From positions 33,685,602 through 33,749,601 of the forward strand of contig CM060464.1 of assembly GCA_030544235.1 (NCBI GenBank): 64,000 nucleotides of DNA, given 5' to 3'. Both the position numbers and the translations under genes were made by a program. Under the pieces are notes generated by a model. That model did not search any database. It saw only the letters and a program-made list of their open reading frames with translations, and had not been told where the DNA came from. How positions within the stretch are numbered: the first letter of the stretch is position 1; every line of letters starts with the position of its first letter. The stretch comes from Lepturacanthus savala (Eukaryota > Chordata > Actinopteri > Scombriformes > Trichiuridae). Below, piece after piece: positions 31,701 to 46,700 of the stretch.

Positions 31701-34700
31701 ACAGAAAATCTCATTTGCCATTTACTATATGTGAAATGGTATAGTTTTGGATTAGAAATTCACCTGGAAAAACTATTGTTTTCATGTGGTTTGTGTTTTA
31801 AAGTTTTTATTGCTCCATATGCATTCTCTCGGTCTGAAGAGCACAAAAAGACAAAATGCTATGTAGACCTAAATCAGTACAATATTTTTAGAGAAAATCT
31901 TATTCACCTTTTACTTTATGTGAAATGGTATAGTTTTGGATCAGAAATTCACCTGGAAAAGCTATTGTTTTCATGTGGTTTGTGTTTTAAAGTTTTTATT
32001 GCTCCATATGCATTCTCTCGGTCTGAAGAGCACAAAAAGACAAAAAGCTATGTAGGCCTAAATAAGTACAATATTTTTATAAACAATCTTATTTACCTTT
32101 TACTATATGTAAAATGGTATAGTTTGGGATCAGAAATTCACCTGGAAACGCTATTGTTTTCATATGGTTTGTGTTTTAAAGTTTTTATTGCTCCATTTGC
32201 ATTCTCTCGGTCTGAAGAGCACAAAAAGACAAAATGCTATGTAGGCCTAAATCAGTACAATATTTTTACAGAAAATCTCATTTACCATTTACTATATGTA
32301 AAATGGTATAGTTTTGGATCAGAAATTCACCTGGAAAAGCTATTGTTTTCATGTGGTTTGTGTTTTAAAGTTTTTATTGCTCCATTTGCATTCTCTCCGT
32401 CTGAAGAGCACAAAAAGACAAAATGCTATGTAGGCCTAAATCAGTACAATATTTTTACAGAAAATCTCATTTACCATTTACTATATGTGAAATGGTATAG
32501 TTTTGGATTAGAAATTCACCTGGAAAAACTATTGTTTTCATGTGGTTTGTGTTTTAAAGTTTTTATTGCTCCATATGCATTCTCTCGGTCTGAAGAGCAC
32601 AAAAAGACAAAATGCTATGTAGACCTAAATCAGTACAATATTTTTAGAGAAAATCTTATTTACCTTTTACTTTATGTGAAATGGTATAGTTTTGGATCAG
32701 AAATTCACCTGGAAAAGCTATTGTTTTCATGTGGTTTGTGTTTTAAAGTTTTTATTGCTCCATATGCATTCTCTCGGTCTGAAGAGCACAAAAAGACAAA
32801 AAGCTATGTAGGCCTAAATAAGTACAATATTTTTATAAACAATCTTATTTACCTTTTACTATATGTAAAATGGTATAGTTTGGGATCAGAAATTCACCTG
32901 GAAAAGCTATTGTTTTCATGTGGTTTGTGTTTTAAAGTTTTTATTGCTCCATTTGCATTCTCTCGGTCTGAAGAGCACAAAAAGTCAAAATGCTATGTAG
33001 GCCCAAATCAGTACAATATTTTTACAGAAAATCTCATTTACCATTTACTATATGTAAAATGGTATAGTTTTGGATCAGAAATTCACCTGGAAAAGCTATT
33101 GTTTTCATGTGGTTTGTGTTTTAAAGTTTTTATTGCTCCATATGCATTCTCTCGGTCTGAAGAGCACAAAAAGACAAAAAGCTATGTAGGCCTAAATCAG
33201 TACAATATTTTTATAAACAATCTTATTTACCTTTTACTTTATGTGAAATGGTATAGTTTTGGATCAGAAATTCACCTGGAAAAGCTATTGTTTTCATGTG
33301 GTTTGTGTTTTAAAGTTTTTATTGCTCCATATGCATTCTCTCGGTCTGAAGAGCACAAAAAGACAAAAAGCTATGTAGGCCTAAATCAGTACAATATTTT
33401 TATAAACAATCTTATTTACCTTTTACTTTATGTGAAATGGTATAGTTTTGGATCAGAAATTCACCTGGAAAAGCTATTGTTTTCATGTGGTTTGTGTTTT
33501 AAAGTTTTTATTGCTACATATGCATTCTCTCGGTCTGAAGAGCACAAAAAGACAAAAAGCTATGTAGGCCTAAATAAGTACAATATTTTTATAAACAATC
33601 TTATTTACCTTTTACTATATGTAAAATGGTATAGTTTGGGATCAGAAATTCACCTGGAAAAGCTATTGTTTTCATGTGGTTTGTGTTTTAAAGTTTTTAT
33701 TGCTCCATATGCATTCTCTCGGTCTGAAGAGCACAAAAAGACAAAATGCTATGTAGACCTAAATCAGTACAATATTTTTATAGAAAATCTTATTTACCTT
33801 TTACTTTATGTGAAATGGTATAGTTTTGGATCAGAAATTCACCTGGAAAAGCTATTGTTTTCATGTGGTTTGTGTTTTAAAGTTTTTATTGCTCCATTTG
33901 CATTCTCTCGGTCTGAAGAGCACAAAAAGACAAAATGCTATGTAGGCCTAAATCAGTACAATATTTTTACAGAAAATCTCATTTACCATTTACTATATGT
34001 GAAATGGTATAGTTTTGGATTAGAAATTCACCTGGAAAAACTATTGTTTTCATGTGGTTTGTGTTTTAAAGTTTTTATTGCTCCATATGCATTCTCTCGG
34101 TCTGAAGAGCACAAAAAGACAAAATGCTATGTAGACCTAAATCAGTACAATATTTTTAGAGAAAATCTTATTTACCTTTTACTTTATGTGAAATGGTATA
34201 GTTTTGGATCAGAAATTCACCTGGAAAAGCTATTGTTTTCATGTGGTTTGTGTTTTAAAGTTTTTATTGCTCCATATGCATTCTCTCGGTCTGAAGAGCA
34301 CAAAAAGACAAAAAGCTATGTAGGCCTAAATAAGTACAATATTTTTATAAACAATCTTATTTACCTTTTACTATATGTAAAATGGTATAGTTTGGGATGA
34401 GAAATTGACCTGGAAAAGCTATTGTTTTCATGTGGTTTGTGTTTTAAATTTTTATTGCTCCATTTGCATTCTCTCGGTCTGAAGAGCACAAAAAGACAAA
34501 ATGCTATGTAGGCCTAAATCAGTACAATATTTTTACAGAAAATCTCAGTTACCATTTACTATATGTAAAATGGTATAGTTTTGGATCAGAAATTCACCTG
34601 GAAAAGCTATTGTTTTCATGTGGTTTGTGTTTTAAAGTTTTTATTGCTCCATATGCATTCTCTCGGTCTGAAGAGCACAAAAAGACAAAATGCTATGTAG

Positions 34701-34798
34701 ACCTAAATCAGTACAATATTTTTATAGAAAATCTTATTTACCTTTTACTTTATGTGAAATAGTATAGTTTTGGATCAGAAATTCACCTGGAAAAGCTA
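28752..34798 (+). repeat. Higher-order superunit B (32 monomers), tandem copy of A
   Basis: Same markers as superunit A in the same order, but split 9 + 23 at 30,452. The first block gained a monomer, and the second lost the monomer that in A carries the extra-T frameshift (26,215 region). Total 6,047 bp. Confidence 0.85.
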
Positions 34799-37700
34799 TT
34801 GTTTTCATGTGGTTTGTGTTTTAAAGTTTTTATTGCTCCATATGCATTCTCTCGGTCTGAAGAGCACAAAATGACAAAAAGCTATGTAGGCCTAAATCAG
34901 TACAATATTTTTATAGAAAATCTTATTTACCTTTTACTTTATGTGAAATGGTATAGTTTTGGATCAGAAATTCACCTGGAAAAGCTATTGTTTTCATGTG
35001 GTTTGTGTTTTAAAGTTTTTATTGCTCCATTTGCATTCTCTCGGTCTGAAGAGCACAAAAAGACAAAATGCTATGTAGGCCTAAATCAGTACAATATTTT
35101 TACAGAAAACCTCATTTACCATTTACTATATGTGAAATGGTATAGTTTTGGATCAGAAATTCACCTGGAAAAGCTATTGTTTTCATGTGGTTTGTGTTTT
35201 AAAGTTTTTATTGCTCCATATGCATTCTCTCGGTCTGAAGAGCACAAAAAGACAAAAAGCTATGTAGGCCTAAATAAGTACAATATTTTTATAAACAATC
35301 TTATTTACCTTTTACTATATGTAAAATGGTATAGTTTGGGATCAGAAATTCACCTGGAAAAGCTATTGTTTTCATGTGGTTTGTGTTTTAAAGTTTTTAT
35401 TGCTCCATATGCATTCTCTCGGTCTGAAGAGCACAAAAAGACAAAATGCTATGTAGGCCTAAATCAGTACAATATTTTTACAGAAAATCTCATTTACCAT
35501 TTACTATATGTGAAATGGTATAGTTTTGGATTAGAAATTCACCTGGAAAAACTATTGTTTTCATGTGGTTTGTGTTTTAAAGTTTTTATTGCTCCATATG
35601 CATTCTCTCGGTCTGAAGAGCACAAAAAGACAAAATGCTATGTAGACCTAAATCAGTACAATATTTTTAGAGAAAATCTTATTTACCTTTTACTTTATGT
35701 GAAATGGTATAGTTTTGGATCAGAAATTCACCTGGAAAAGCTATTGTTTTCATGTGGTTTGTGTTTTAAAGTTTTTATTGCTCCATATGCATTCTCTCGG
35801 TCTGAAGAGCACAAAAAGACAAAAAGCTATGTAGGCCTAAATCAGTACAATATTTTTATAAACAATCTTATTTACCTTTTACTTTATGTGAAATGGTATA
35901 GTTTTGGATCAGAAATTCACCTGGAAAAGCTATTGTTTTCATGTGGTTTGTGTTTTAAAGTTTTTATTGCTCCATATGCATTCTCTCGGTCTGAAGAGCA
36001 CAAAAAGACAAAAAGCTATGTAGGCCTAAATCAGTACAATATTTTTATAAACAATCTTATTTACCTTTTACTTTATGTGAAATGGTATAGTTTTGGATCA
36101 GAAATTCACCTGGAAAAGCTATTGTTTTCATGTGGTTTGTGTTTTAAAGTTTTTATTGCTCCATATGCATTCTCTCGGTCTGAAGAGCACAAAAAGACAA
36201 AATGCTATGTAGACCTAAATCAGTACAATATTTTTAGAGAAAATCTTATTTACCTTTTACTTTATGTGAAATGGTATAGTTTTGGATCAGAAATTCACCT
36301 GGAAAAGCTATTGTTTTCATGTGGTTTGTGTTTTAAAGTTTTTATTGCTCCATATGCATTCTCTCGGTCTGAAGAGCACAAAAAGACAAAAAGCTATGTA
36401 GGCCTAAATCAGTACAATATTTTTATAAACAATCTTATTTACCTTTTACTTTATGTGAAATGGTATAGTTTTGGATCAGAAATTCACCTGGAAAAGCTAT
36501 TGTTTTCATGTGGTTTGTGTTTTAAAGTTTTTATTGCTCCATATGCATTTTCTCGGTCTGAAGAGCACAAAAAGACAAAAAGCTATGTAGGCCTAAATCA
36601 GTACAATATTTTTATAAACAATCTTATTTACCTTTTACTTTATGTGAAATGGTATAGTTTTGGATCAGAAATTCACCTGGAAAAGCTATTGTTTTCATGT
36701 GGTTTGTGTTTTAAAGTTTTTATTGCTCCATTTGCATTCTCTCGGTCTGAAGAGCACAAAAAGACAAAATGCTATGTAGGCCTAAATAAGTACAATATTT
36801 TTATAAACAATCTTATTTACCTTTTACTATATGTAAAATGGTATAGTTTGGGATCAGAAATTCACCTGGAAAAGCTATTGTTTTCATGTGGTTTGTGTTT
36901 TAAAGTTTTTATTGCTCCATTTGCATTCTCTCGGTCTGAAGAGCACAAAAAGACAAAATGCTATGTAGGCCTAAATCAGTATAATATTTTTACAGAAAAT
37001 CTCATTTACCATTTACTATATGTGAAATGGTATAGTTTTGGATTAGAAATTCACCTGGAAAAACTATTGTTTTCATGTGGTTTGTGTTTTAAAGTTTTTA
37101 TTGCTCCATATGCATTCTCTCGGTCTGAAGAGCACAAAAAGACAAAATGCTATGTAGACCTAAATCAGTACAATATTTTTAGAGAAAATCTTATTTACCT
37201 TTTACTTTATGTGAAATGGTATAGTTTTGGATCAGAAATTCACCTGGAAAAGCTATTGTTTTCATGTGGTTTGTGTTTTAAAGTTTTTATTGCTCCATAT
37301 GCATTCTCTCGGTCTGAAGAGCACAAAAAGATAAAAAGCTATGTAGGCCTAAATCAGTACAATATTTTTATAAACAATCTTATTTACCTTTTACTTTATG
37401 TGAAATGGTATAGTTTTGGATCAGAAATTCACCTGGAAAAGCTATTGTTTTCATGTGGTTTGTGTTTTAAAGTTTTTATTGCTCCATATGCATTCTCTCG
37501 GTCTGAAGAGCACAAAAAGACAAAAAGCTATGTAGGCCTAAATCAGTACAATATTTTTATAAACAATCTTATTTACCTTTTACTTTATGTGAAATGGTAT
37601 AGTTTTGGATCAGAAATTCACCTGGAAAAGCTATTGTTTTCATGTGGTTTGTGTTTTAAAGTTTTTATTGCTCCATATGCATTCTCTCGGTCTGAAGAGC

Positions 37701-40700
37701 ACAAAAAGACAAAATGCTATGTAGACCTAAATCAGTACAATATTTTTAGAGAAAATCTTATTTACCTTTTACTTTATGTGAAATGGTATAGTTTGGGATG
37801 AGAAATTGACCTGGAAAAGCTATTGTTTTCATGTGGTTTGTGTTTTAAATTTTTATTGCTCCATTTGCATTCTCTCGGTCTGAAGAGCACAAAAAGACAA
37901 AATGCTATGTAGGCCTAAATCAGTACAATATTTTTACAGAAAATCTCAGTTACCATTTACTATATGTAAAATGGTATAGTTTTGGATCAGAAATTCACCT
38001 GGAAAAGCTATTGTTTTCATGTGGTTTGTGTTTTAAAGTTTTTATTGCTCCATTTGCATTCTCTCGGTCTGAAGAGCACAAAAAGACAAAATGCTATGTA
38101 GGCCTAAATCAGTATAATATTTTTACAGAAAATCTCATTTACCATTTACTATATGTGAAATGGTATAGTTTTGGATTAGAAATTCACCTGGAAAAACTAT
38201 TGTTTTCATGTGGTTTGTGTTTTAAAGTTTTTATTGCTCCATATGCATTCTCTCGGTCTGAAGAGCACAAAAAGACAAAAAGCTATGTAGGCCTAAATCA
38301 GTACAATATTTTTATAAACAATCTTATTTACCTTTTACTTTATGTGAAATGGTATAGTTTTGGATCAGAAATTCACCTGGAAAAGCTATTGTTTTCATGT
38401 GGTTTGTGTTTTAAAGTTTTTATTGCTCCATATGCATTCTCTCGGTCTGAAGAGCACAAAAAGACAAAAAGCTATGTAGGCCTAAATCAGTACAATATTT
38501 TTATAAACAATCTTATTTACCTTTTACTTTATGTGAAATGGTATAGTTTTGGATCAGAAATTCACCTGGAAAAGCTATTGTTTTCATGTGGTTTGTGTTT
38601 TAAAGTTTTTATTGCTCCATATGCATTCTCTCGGTCTGAAGAGCACAAAAAGACAAAATGCTATGTAGACCTAAATCAGTACAATATTTTTAGAGAAAAT
38701 CTTATTTACCTTTTACTTTATGTGAAATGGTATAGTTTTGGATCAGAAATTCACCTGGAAAAGCTATTGTTTTCATGTGGTTTGTGTTTTAAAGTTTTTA
38801 TTGCTCCATATGCATTCTTTCGGTCTGAAGAGCACAAAAAGACAAAAAGCTATGTAGGCCTAAATCAGTACAATATTTTTATAAACAATCTTATTTACCT
38901 TTTACTTTATGTGAAATGGTATAGTTTTGGATCAGAAATTCACCTGGAAAAGCTATTGTTTTCATGTGGTTTGTGTTTTAAAGTTTTTATTGCTCCATAT
39001 GCATTTTCTCGGTCTGAAGAGCACAAAAAGACAAAAAGCTATGTAGGCCTAAATCAGTACAATATTTTTATAAACAATCTTATTTACCTTTTACTTTATG
39101 TGAAATGGTATAGTTTTGGATCAGAAATTCACCTGGAAAAGCTATTGTTTTCATGTGGTTTGTGTTTTAAAGTTTTTATTGCTCCATTTGCATTCTCTCG
39201 GTCTGAAGAGCACAAAAAGACAAAATGCTATGTAGGCCTAAATAAGTACAATATTTTTATAAACAATCTTATTTACCTTTTACTATATGTAAAATGGTAT
39301 AGTTTGGGATCAGAAATTCACCTGGAAAAGCTATTGTTTTCATGTGGTTTGTGTTTTAAAGTTTTTATTGCTCCATTTGCATTCTCTCGGTCTGAAGAGC
39401 ACAAAAAGACAAAATGCTATGTAGGCCTAAATCAGTATAATATTTTTACAGAAAATCTCATTTACCATTTACTATATGTGAAATGGTATAGTTTTGGATT
39501 AGAAATTCACCTGGAAAAACTATTGTTTTCATGTGGTTTGTGTTTTAAAGTTTTTATTGCTCCATATGCATTCTCTCGGTCTGAAGAGCACAAAAAGACA
39601 AAATGCTATGTAGACCTAAATCAGTACAATATTTTTAGAGAAAATCTTATTTACCTTTTACTTTATGTGAAATGGTATAGTTTTGGATCAGAAATTCACC
39701 TGGAAAAGCTATTGTTTTCATGTGGTTTGTGTTTTAAAGTTTTTATTGCTCCATATGCATTCTCTCGGTCTGAAGAGCACAAAAAGACAAAAAGCTATGT
39801 AGGCCTAAATCAGTACAATATTTTTATAAACAATCTTATTTACCTTTTACTTTATGTGAAATGGTATAGTTTTGGATCAGAAATTCACCTGGAAAAGCTA
39901 TTGTTTTCATGTGGTTTGTGTTTTAAAGTTTTTATTGCTCCATATGCATTCTCTCGGTCTGAAGAGCACAAAAAGACAAAAAGCTATGTAGGCCTAAATC
40001 AGTACAATATTTTTATAAACAATCTTATTTACCTTTTACTTTATGTGAAATGGTATAGTTTTGGATCAGAAATTCACCTGGAAAAGCTATTGTTTTCATG
40101 TGGTTTGTGTTTTAAAGTTTTTATTGCTCCATATGCATTCTCTCGGTCTGAAGAGCACAAAAAGACAAAATGCTATGTAGACCTAAATCAGTACAATATT
40201 TTTAGAGAAAATCTTATTTACCTTTTACTTTATGTGAAATGGTATAGTTTTGGATCAGAAATTCACCTGGAAAAGCTATTGTTTTCATGTGGTTTGTGTT
40301 TTAAAGTTTTTATTGCTCCATATGCATTCTCTCGGTCTGAAGAGCACAAAAAGACAAAAAGCTATGTAGGCCTAAATCAGTACAATATTTTTATAAACAA
40401 TCTTATTTACCTTTTACTTTATGTGAAATGGTATAGTTTTGGATCAGAAATTCACCTGGAAAAACTATTGTTTTCATGTGGTTTGTGTTTTAAAGTTTTT
40501 ATTGCTCCATATGCATTCTCTCGGTCTGAAGAGCACAAAAAGACAAAATGCTATGTAGACCTAAATCAGTACAATATTTTTAGAGAAAATCTTATTTACC
40601 TTTTACTTTATGTGAAATGGTATAGTTTTGGATCAGAAATTCACCTGGAAAAGCTATTGTTTTCATGTGGTTTGTGTTTTAAAGTTTTTATTGCTCCATA

Positions 40701-43700
40701 TGCATTCTCTCGGTCTGAAGAGCACAAAAAGACAAAATGCTATGTAGACCTAAATCAGTACAATATTTTTAGAGAAAATCTTATTTACCTTTTACTTTAT
40801 GTGAAATGGTATAGTTTTGGATCAGAAATTCACCTGGAAAAGCTATTGTTTTCATGTGGTTTGTGTTTTAAAGTTTTTATTGCTCCATATGCATTCTCTC
40901 GGTCTGAAGAGCACAAAAAGACAAAATGCTATGTAGGCCTAAATCAGTACAATATTTTTACAGAAAATCTCATTTACCATTTACTATATGTAAAATGGTA
41001 TAGTTTTGGATCAGAAATTCACCTGGAAAAGCTATTGTTTTCATGTGGTTTGTGTTTTAAAGTTTTTATTGCTCCATATGCATTCTCTCGGTCTGAAGAG
41101 CACAAAAAGACAAAATGCTATGTAGACCTAAATCAGTACAATATTTTTATAGAAAATCTTATTTACCTTTTACTTTATGTGAAATGGTATAGTTTTGGAT
41201 CAGAAATTCACCTGGAAAAGCTATTGTTTTCATGTGGTTTGTGTTTTAAAGTTTTTATTGCTCCATTTGCATCATTCTCTCGGTCTGAAGAGCACAAAAA
41301 GACAAAATGCTATGTAGGCCTAAATCAGTATAATATTTTTACAGAAAATCTCATTTACCATTTACTATATGTGAAATGGTATAGTTTTGGATTAGAAATT
41401 CACCTGGAAAAACTATTGTTTTCATGTGGTTTGTGTTTTAAAGTTTTTATTGCTCCATATGCATTCTCTCGGTCTGAAGAGCACAAAAAGACAAAATGCT
41501 ATGTAGACCTAAATCAGTACAATATTTTTAGAGAAAATCTTATTTACCTTTTACTTTATGTGAAATGGTATAGTTTTGGATCAGAAATTCACCTGGAAAA
41601 GCTATTGTTTTCATGTGGTTTGTGTTTTAAAGTTTTTATTGCTCCATATGCATTCTCTCGGTCTGAAGAGCACAAAAAGACAAAAAGCTATGTAGGCCTA
41701 AATCAGTACAATATTTTTATAAACAATCTTATTTAACTTTTACTTTATGTGAAATGGTATAGTTTTGGATCAGAAATTCACCTGGAAAAGCTATTGTTTT
41801 CATGTGGTTTGTGTTTTAAAGTTTTTATTGCTCCATATGCATTCTCTCGGTCTGAAGAGCACAAAAAGACAAAAAGCTATGTAGGCCTAAATCAGTACAA
41901 TATTTTTATAAACAATCTTATTTACCTTTTACTTTATGTGAAATGGTATAGTTTTGGATCAGAAATTCACCTGGAAAAGCTATTGTTTTCATGTGGTTTG
42001 TGTTTTAAAGTTTTTATTGCTCCATATGCATTCTCTCGGTCTGAAGAGCACAAAAAGACAAAATGCTATGTAGACCTAAATCAGTACAATATTTTTAGAG
42101 AAAATCTTATTTACCTTTTACTTTATGTGAAATGGTATAGTTTTGGATCAGAAATTCACCTGGAAAAGCTATTGTTTTCATGTGGTTTGTGTTTTAAAGT
42201 TTTTATTGCTCCATATGCATTCTCTCGGTCTGAAGAGCACAAAAAGACAAAAAGCTATGTAGGCCTAAATCAGTACAATATTTTTATAAACAATCTTATT
42301 TACCTTTTACTTTATGTGAAATGGTATAGTTTTGGATCAGAAATTCACCTGGAAAAACTATTGTTTTCATGTGGTTTGTGTTTTAAAGTTTTTATTGCTC
42401 CATATGCATTCTCTCGGTCTGAAGAGCACAAAAAGACAAAATGCTATGTAGACCTAAATCAGTACAATATTTTTAGAGAAAATCTTATTTACCTTTTACT
42501 TTATGTGAAATGGTATAGTTTTGGATCAGAAATTCACCTGGAAAAGCTATTGTTTTCATGTGGTTTGTGTTTTAAAGTTTTTATTGCTCCATATGCATTC
42601 TCTCGGTCTGAAGAGCACAAAAAGACAAAATGCTATGTAGACCTAAATCAGTACAATATTTTTAGAGAAAATCTTATTTACCTTTTACTTTATGTGAAAT
42701 GGTATAGTTTTGGATCAGAAATTCACCTGGAAAAGCTATTGTTTTCATGTGGTTTGTGTTTTAAAGTTTTTATTGCTCCATATGCATTCTCTCGGTCTGA
42801 AGAGCACAAAAAGACAAAATGCTATGTAGGCCTAAATCAGTACAATATTTTTACAGAAAATCTCATTTACCATTTACTATATGTAAAATGGTATAGTTTT
42901 GGATCAGAAATTCACCTGGAAAAGCTATTGTTTTCATGTGGTTTGTGTTTTAAAGTTTTTATTGCTCCATATGCATTCTCTCGGTCTGAAGAGCACAAAA
43001 AGACAAAATGCTATGTAGACCTAAATCAGTACAATATTTTTATAGAAAATCTTATTTACCTTTTACTTTATGTGAAATGGTATAGTTTTGGATCAGAAAT
43101 TCACCTGGAAAAGCTATTGTTTTCATGTGGTTTGTGTTTTAAAGTTTTTATTGCTCCATTTGCATCATTCTCTCGGTCTGAAGAGCACAAAAAGACAAAA
43201 TGCTATGTAGGCCTAAATCAGTACAATATTTTTACAGAAAATCTCATTTACCATTTACTATATGTGAAATGGTATAGTTTTGGATTAGAAATTCACCTGG
43301 AAAAACTATTGTTTTCATGTGGTTTGTGTTTTAAAGTTTTTATTGCTCCATATGCATTCTCTCGGTCTGAAGAGCACAAAAAGACAAAATGCTATGTAGA
43401 CCTAAATCAGTACAATATTTTTATAGAAAATCTTATTTACCTTTTACTTTATGTGAAATGGTATAGTTTTGGATCAGAAATTCACCTGGAAAAGCTATTG
43501 TTTTCATGTGGTTTGTGTTTTAAAGTTTTTATTGCTCCATATGCATTCTCTCGGTCTGAAGAGCACAAAAAGACAAAAAGCTATGTAGGCCTAAATAAGT
43601 ACAATATTTTTATAAACAATCTTATTTACCTTTTACTATATGTAAAATGGTATAGTTTGGGATCAGAAATTCACCTGGAAAAGCTATTGTTTTCAGGTGG

Positions 43701-46700
43701 TTTGTGTTTTAAAGTTTTTATTGCTCCATATGCATTCTCTCGGTCTGAAGAGCACAAAAAGACAAAATGCTATGTAGGCCTAAATCAGTACAATATTTTT
43801 ACAGAAAATCTCATTTACCATTTACTATATGTAAAATGGTATAGTTTTGGATCAGAAATTCACCTGGAAAAGCTATTGTTTTCATGTGGTTTGTGTTTTA
43901 AAGTTTTTATTGCTCCATATGCATTCTCTCGGTCTGAAGAGCACAAAAAGACAAAATGCTATGTAGACCTAAATCAGTACAATATTTTTATAGAAAATCT
44001 TATTTACCTTTTACTTTATGTGAAATGGTATAGTTTTGGATCAGAAATTTACCTGGAAAAGCTATTGTTTTCATGTGGTTTGTGTTTTAAAGTTTTTATT
44101 GCTCCATTTGCATTCTCTCGGTCTGAAGAGCACAAAAAGACAAAATGCTATGTAGGCCTAAATCAGTACAATATTTTTACAGAAAATCTCATTTACCATT
44201 TACTATATGTGAAATGGTATAGTTTTGGATTAGAAATTCACCTGGGAAAACTATTGTTTTCATGTGGTTTGTGTTTTAAAGTTTTTATTGCTCCATATGC
44301 ATTCTCTCGGTCTGAAGAGCACAAAAAGACAAAATGCTATGTAGACCTAAATCAGTACAATATTTTCAGAGAAAATCTTATTTACCTCTTACTTCATGTG
44401 AAATGGTATAGTTTTGGATCAGAAATTCACCTGGAAAAGCTATTGTTTTCATGTGGTTTGTGTTTTAAAGTTTTTATTGCTCCATATGCATTCTCTCGGT
44501 CTGAAGAGCACAAAAAGACAAAATGCTATGTAGACCTAAATCAGTACAATATTTTTAGAGAAAATCTTATTTACCTTTTACTTTATGTGAAATGGTATAG
44601 TTTTGGATCAGAAATTCACCTGGAAAAGCTATTGTTTTCATGTGGTTTGTGTTTTAAAGTTTTTATTGCTCCATTTGCATTCTCTCGGTCTGAAGAGCAC
44701 AAAAAGACAAAATGCTATGTAGACCTAAATCAGTACAATATTTTTAGAGAAAATCTTATTCACCTTTTACTTTATGTGAAATGGTATAGTTTTGGATCAG
44801 AAATTCACCTGGAAAAGCTATTGTTTTCATGTGGTTTGTGTTTTAAAGTTTTTATTGCTCCATATGCATTCTCTCGGTCTGAAGAGCACAAAAAGACAAA
44901 AAGCTATGTAGGCCTAAATAAGTACAATATTTTTATAAACAATCTTATTTACCTTTTACTATATGTAAAATGGTATAGTTTGGGATCAGAAATTCACCTG
45001 GAAACGCTATTGTTTTCATGTGGTTTGTGTTTTAAAGTTTTTATTGCTCCATTTGCATTCTCTCGGTCTGAAGAGCACAAAAAGACAAAATGCTATGTAG
45101 GCCTAAATCAGTACAATATTTTTACAGAAAATCTCATTTACCATTTACTATATGTAAAATGGTATAGTTTTGGATCAGAAATTCACCTGGAAAAGCTATT
45201 GTTTTCATGTGGTTTGTGTTTTAAAGTTTTTATTGCTCCATTTGCATTCTCTCGGTCTGAAGAGCACAAAAAGACAAACTGCTATGTAGGCCTAAATCAG
45301 TACAATATTTTTTATAGAAAATCTTATTTACCTTTTACGTTATGTGAAATGGTATAGTTTTGGATCAGAAATTCACCTGGAAAAGCTATTGTTTTCATGT
45401 GGTTTGTGTTTTAAAGTTTTTATTGCTCCATTTGCATTCTCTCCGTCTGAAGAGCACAAAAAGACAAAATGCTATGTAGGCCTAAATCAGTACAATATTT
45501 TTACAGAAAATCTCATTTACCATTTACTATATGTGAAATGGTATAGTTTTGGATTAGAAATTCACCTGGAAAAACTATTGTTTTCATGTGGTTTGTGTTT
45601 TAAAGTTTTTATTGCTCCATATGCATTCTCTCGGTCTGAAGAGCACAAAAAGACAAAATGCTATGTAGACCTAAATCAGTACAATATTTTTAGAGAAAAT
45701 CTTATTTACCTTTTACTTTATGTGAAATGGTATAGTTTTGGATCAGAAATTCACCTGGAAAAGCTATTGTTTTCATGTGGTTTGTGTTTTAAAGTTTTTA
45801 TTGCTCCATATGCATTCTCTCGGTCTGAAGAGCACAAAAAGACAAAAAGCTATGTAGGCCTAAATAAGTACAATATTTTTATAAACAATCTTATTTACCT
45901 TTTACTATATGTAAAATGGTATAGTTTGGGATCAGAAATTCACCTGGAAAAGCTATTGTTTTCATGTGGTTTGTGTTTTAAAGTTTTTATTGCTCCATTT
46001 GCATTCTCTCGGTCTGAAGAGCACAAAAAGTCAAAATGCTATGTAGGCCCAAATCAGTACAATATTTTTACAGAAAATCTCATTTACCATTTACTATATG
46101 TAAAATGGTATAGTTTTGGATCAGAAATTCACCTGGAAAAGCTATTGTTTTCATGTGGTTTGTGTTTTAAAGTTTTTATTGCTCCATATGCATTCTCTCG
46201 GTCTGAAGAGCACAAAAAGACAAAAAGCTATGTAGGCCTAAATCAGTACAATATTTTTATAAACAATCTTATTTACCTTTTACTTTATGTGAAATGGTCT
46301 AGTTTTGGATCAGAAATTCACCTGGAAAAGCTATTGTTTTCATGTGGTTTGTGTTTTAAAGTTTTTATTGCTCCATATGCATTCTCTCGGTCTGAAGAGC
46401 ACAAAAAGACAAAAAGCTATGTAGGCCTAAATCAGTACAATATTTTTATAAACAATCTTATTTACCTTTTACTTTATGTGAAATGGTATAGTTTTGGATC
46501 AGAAATTCACCTGGAAAAGCTATTGTTTTCATGTGGTTTGTGTTTTAAAGTTTTTATTGCTACATATGCATTCTCTCGGTCTGAAGAGCACAAAAAGACA
46601 AAAAGCTATGTAGGCCTAAATAAGTACAATATTTTTATAAACAATCTTATTTACCTTTTACTATATGTAAAATGGTATAGTTTGGTATCAGAAATTCACC

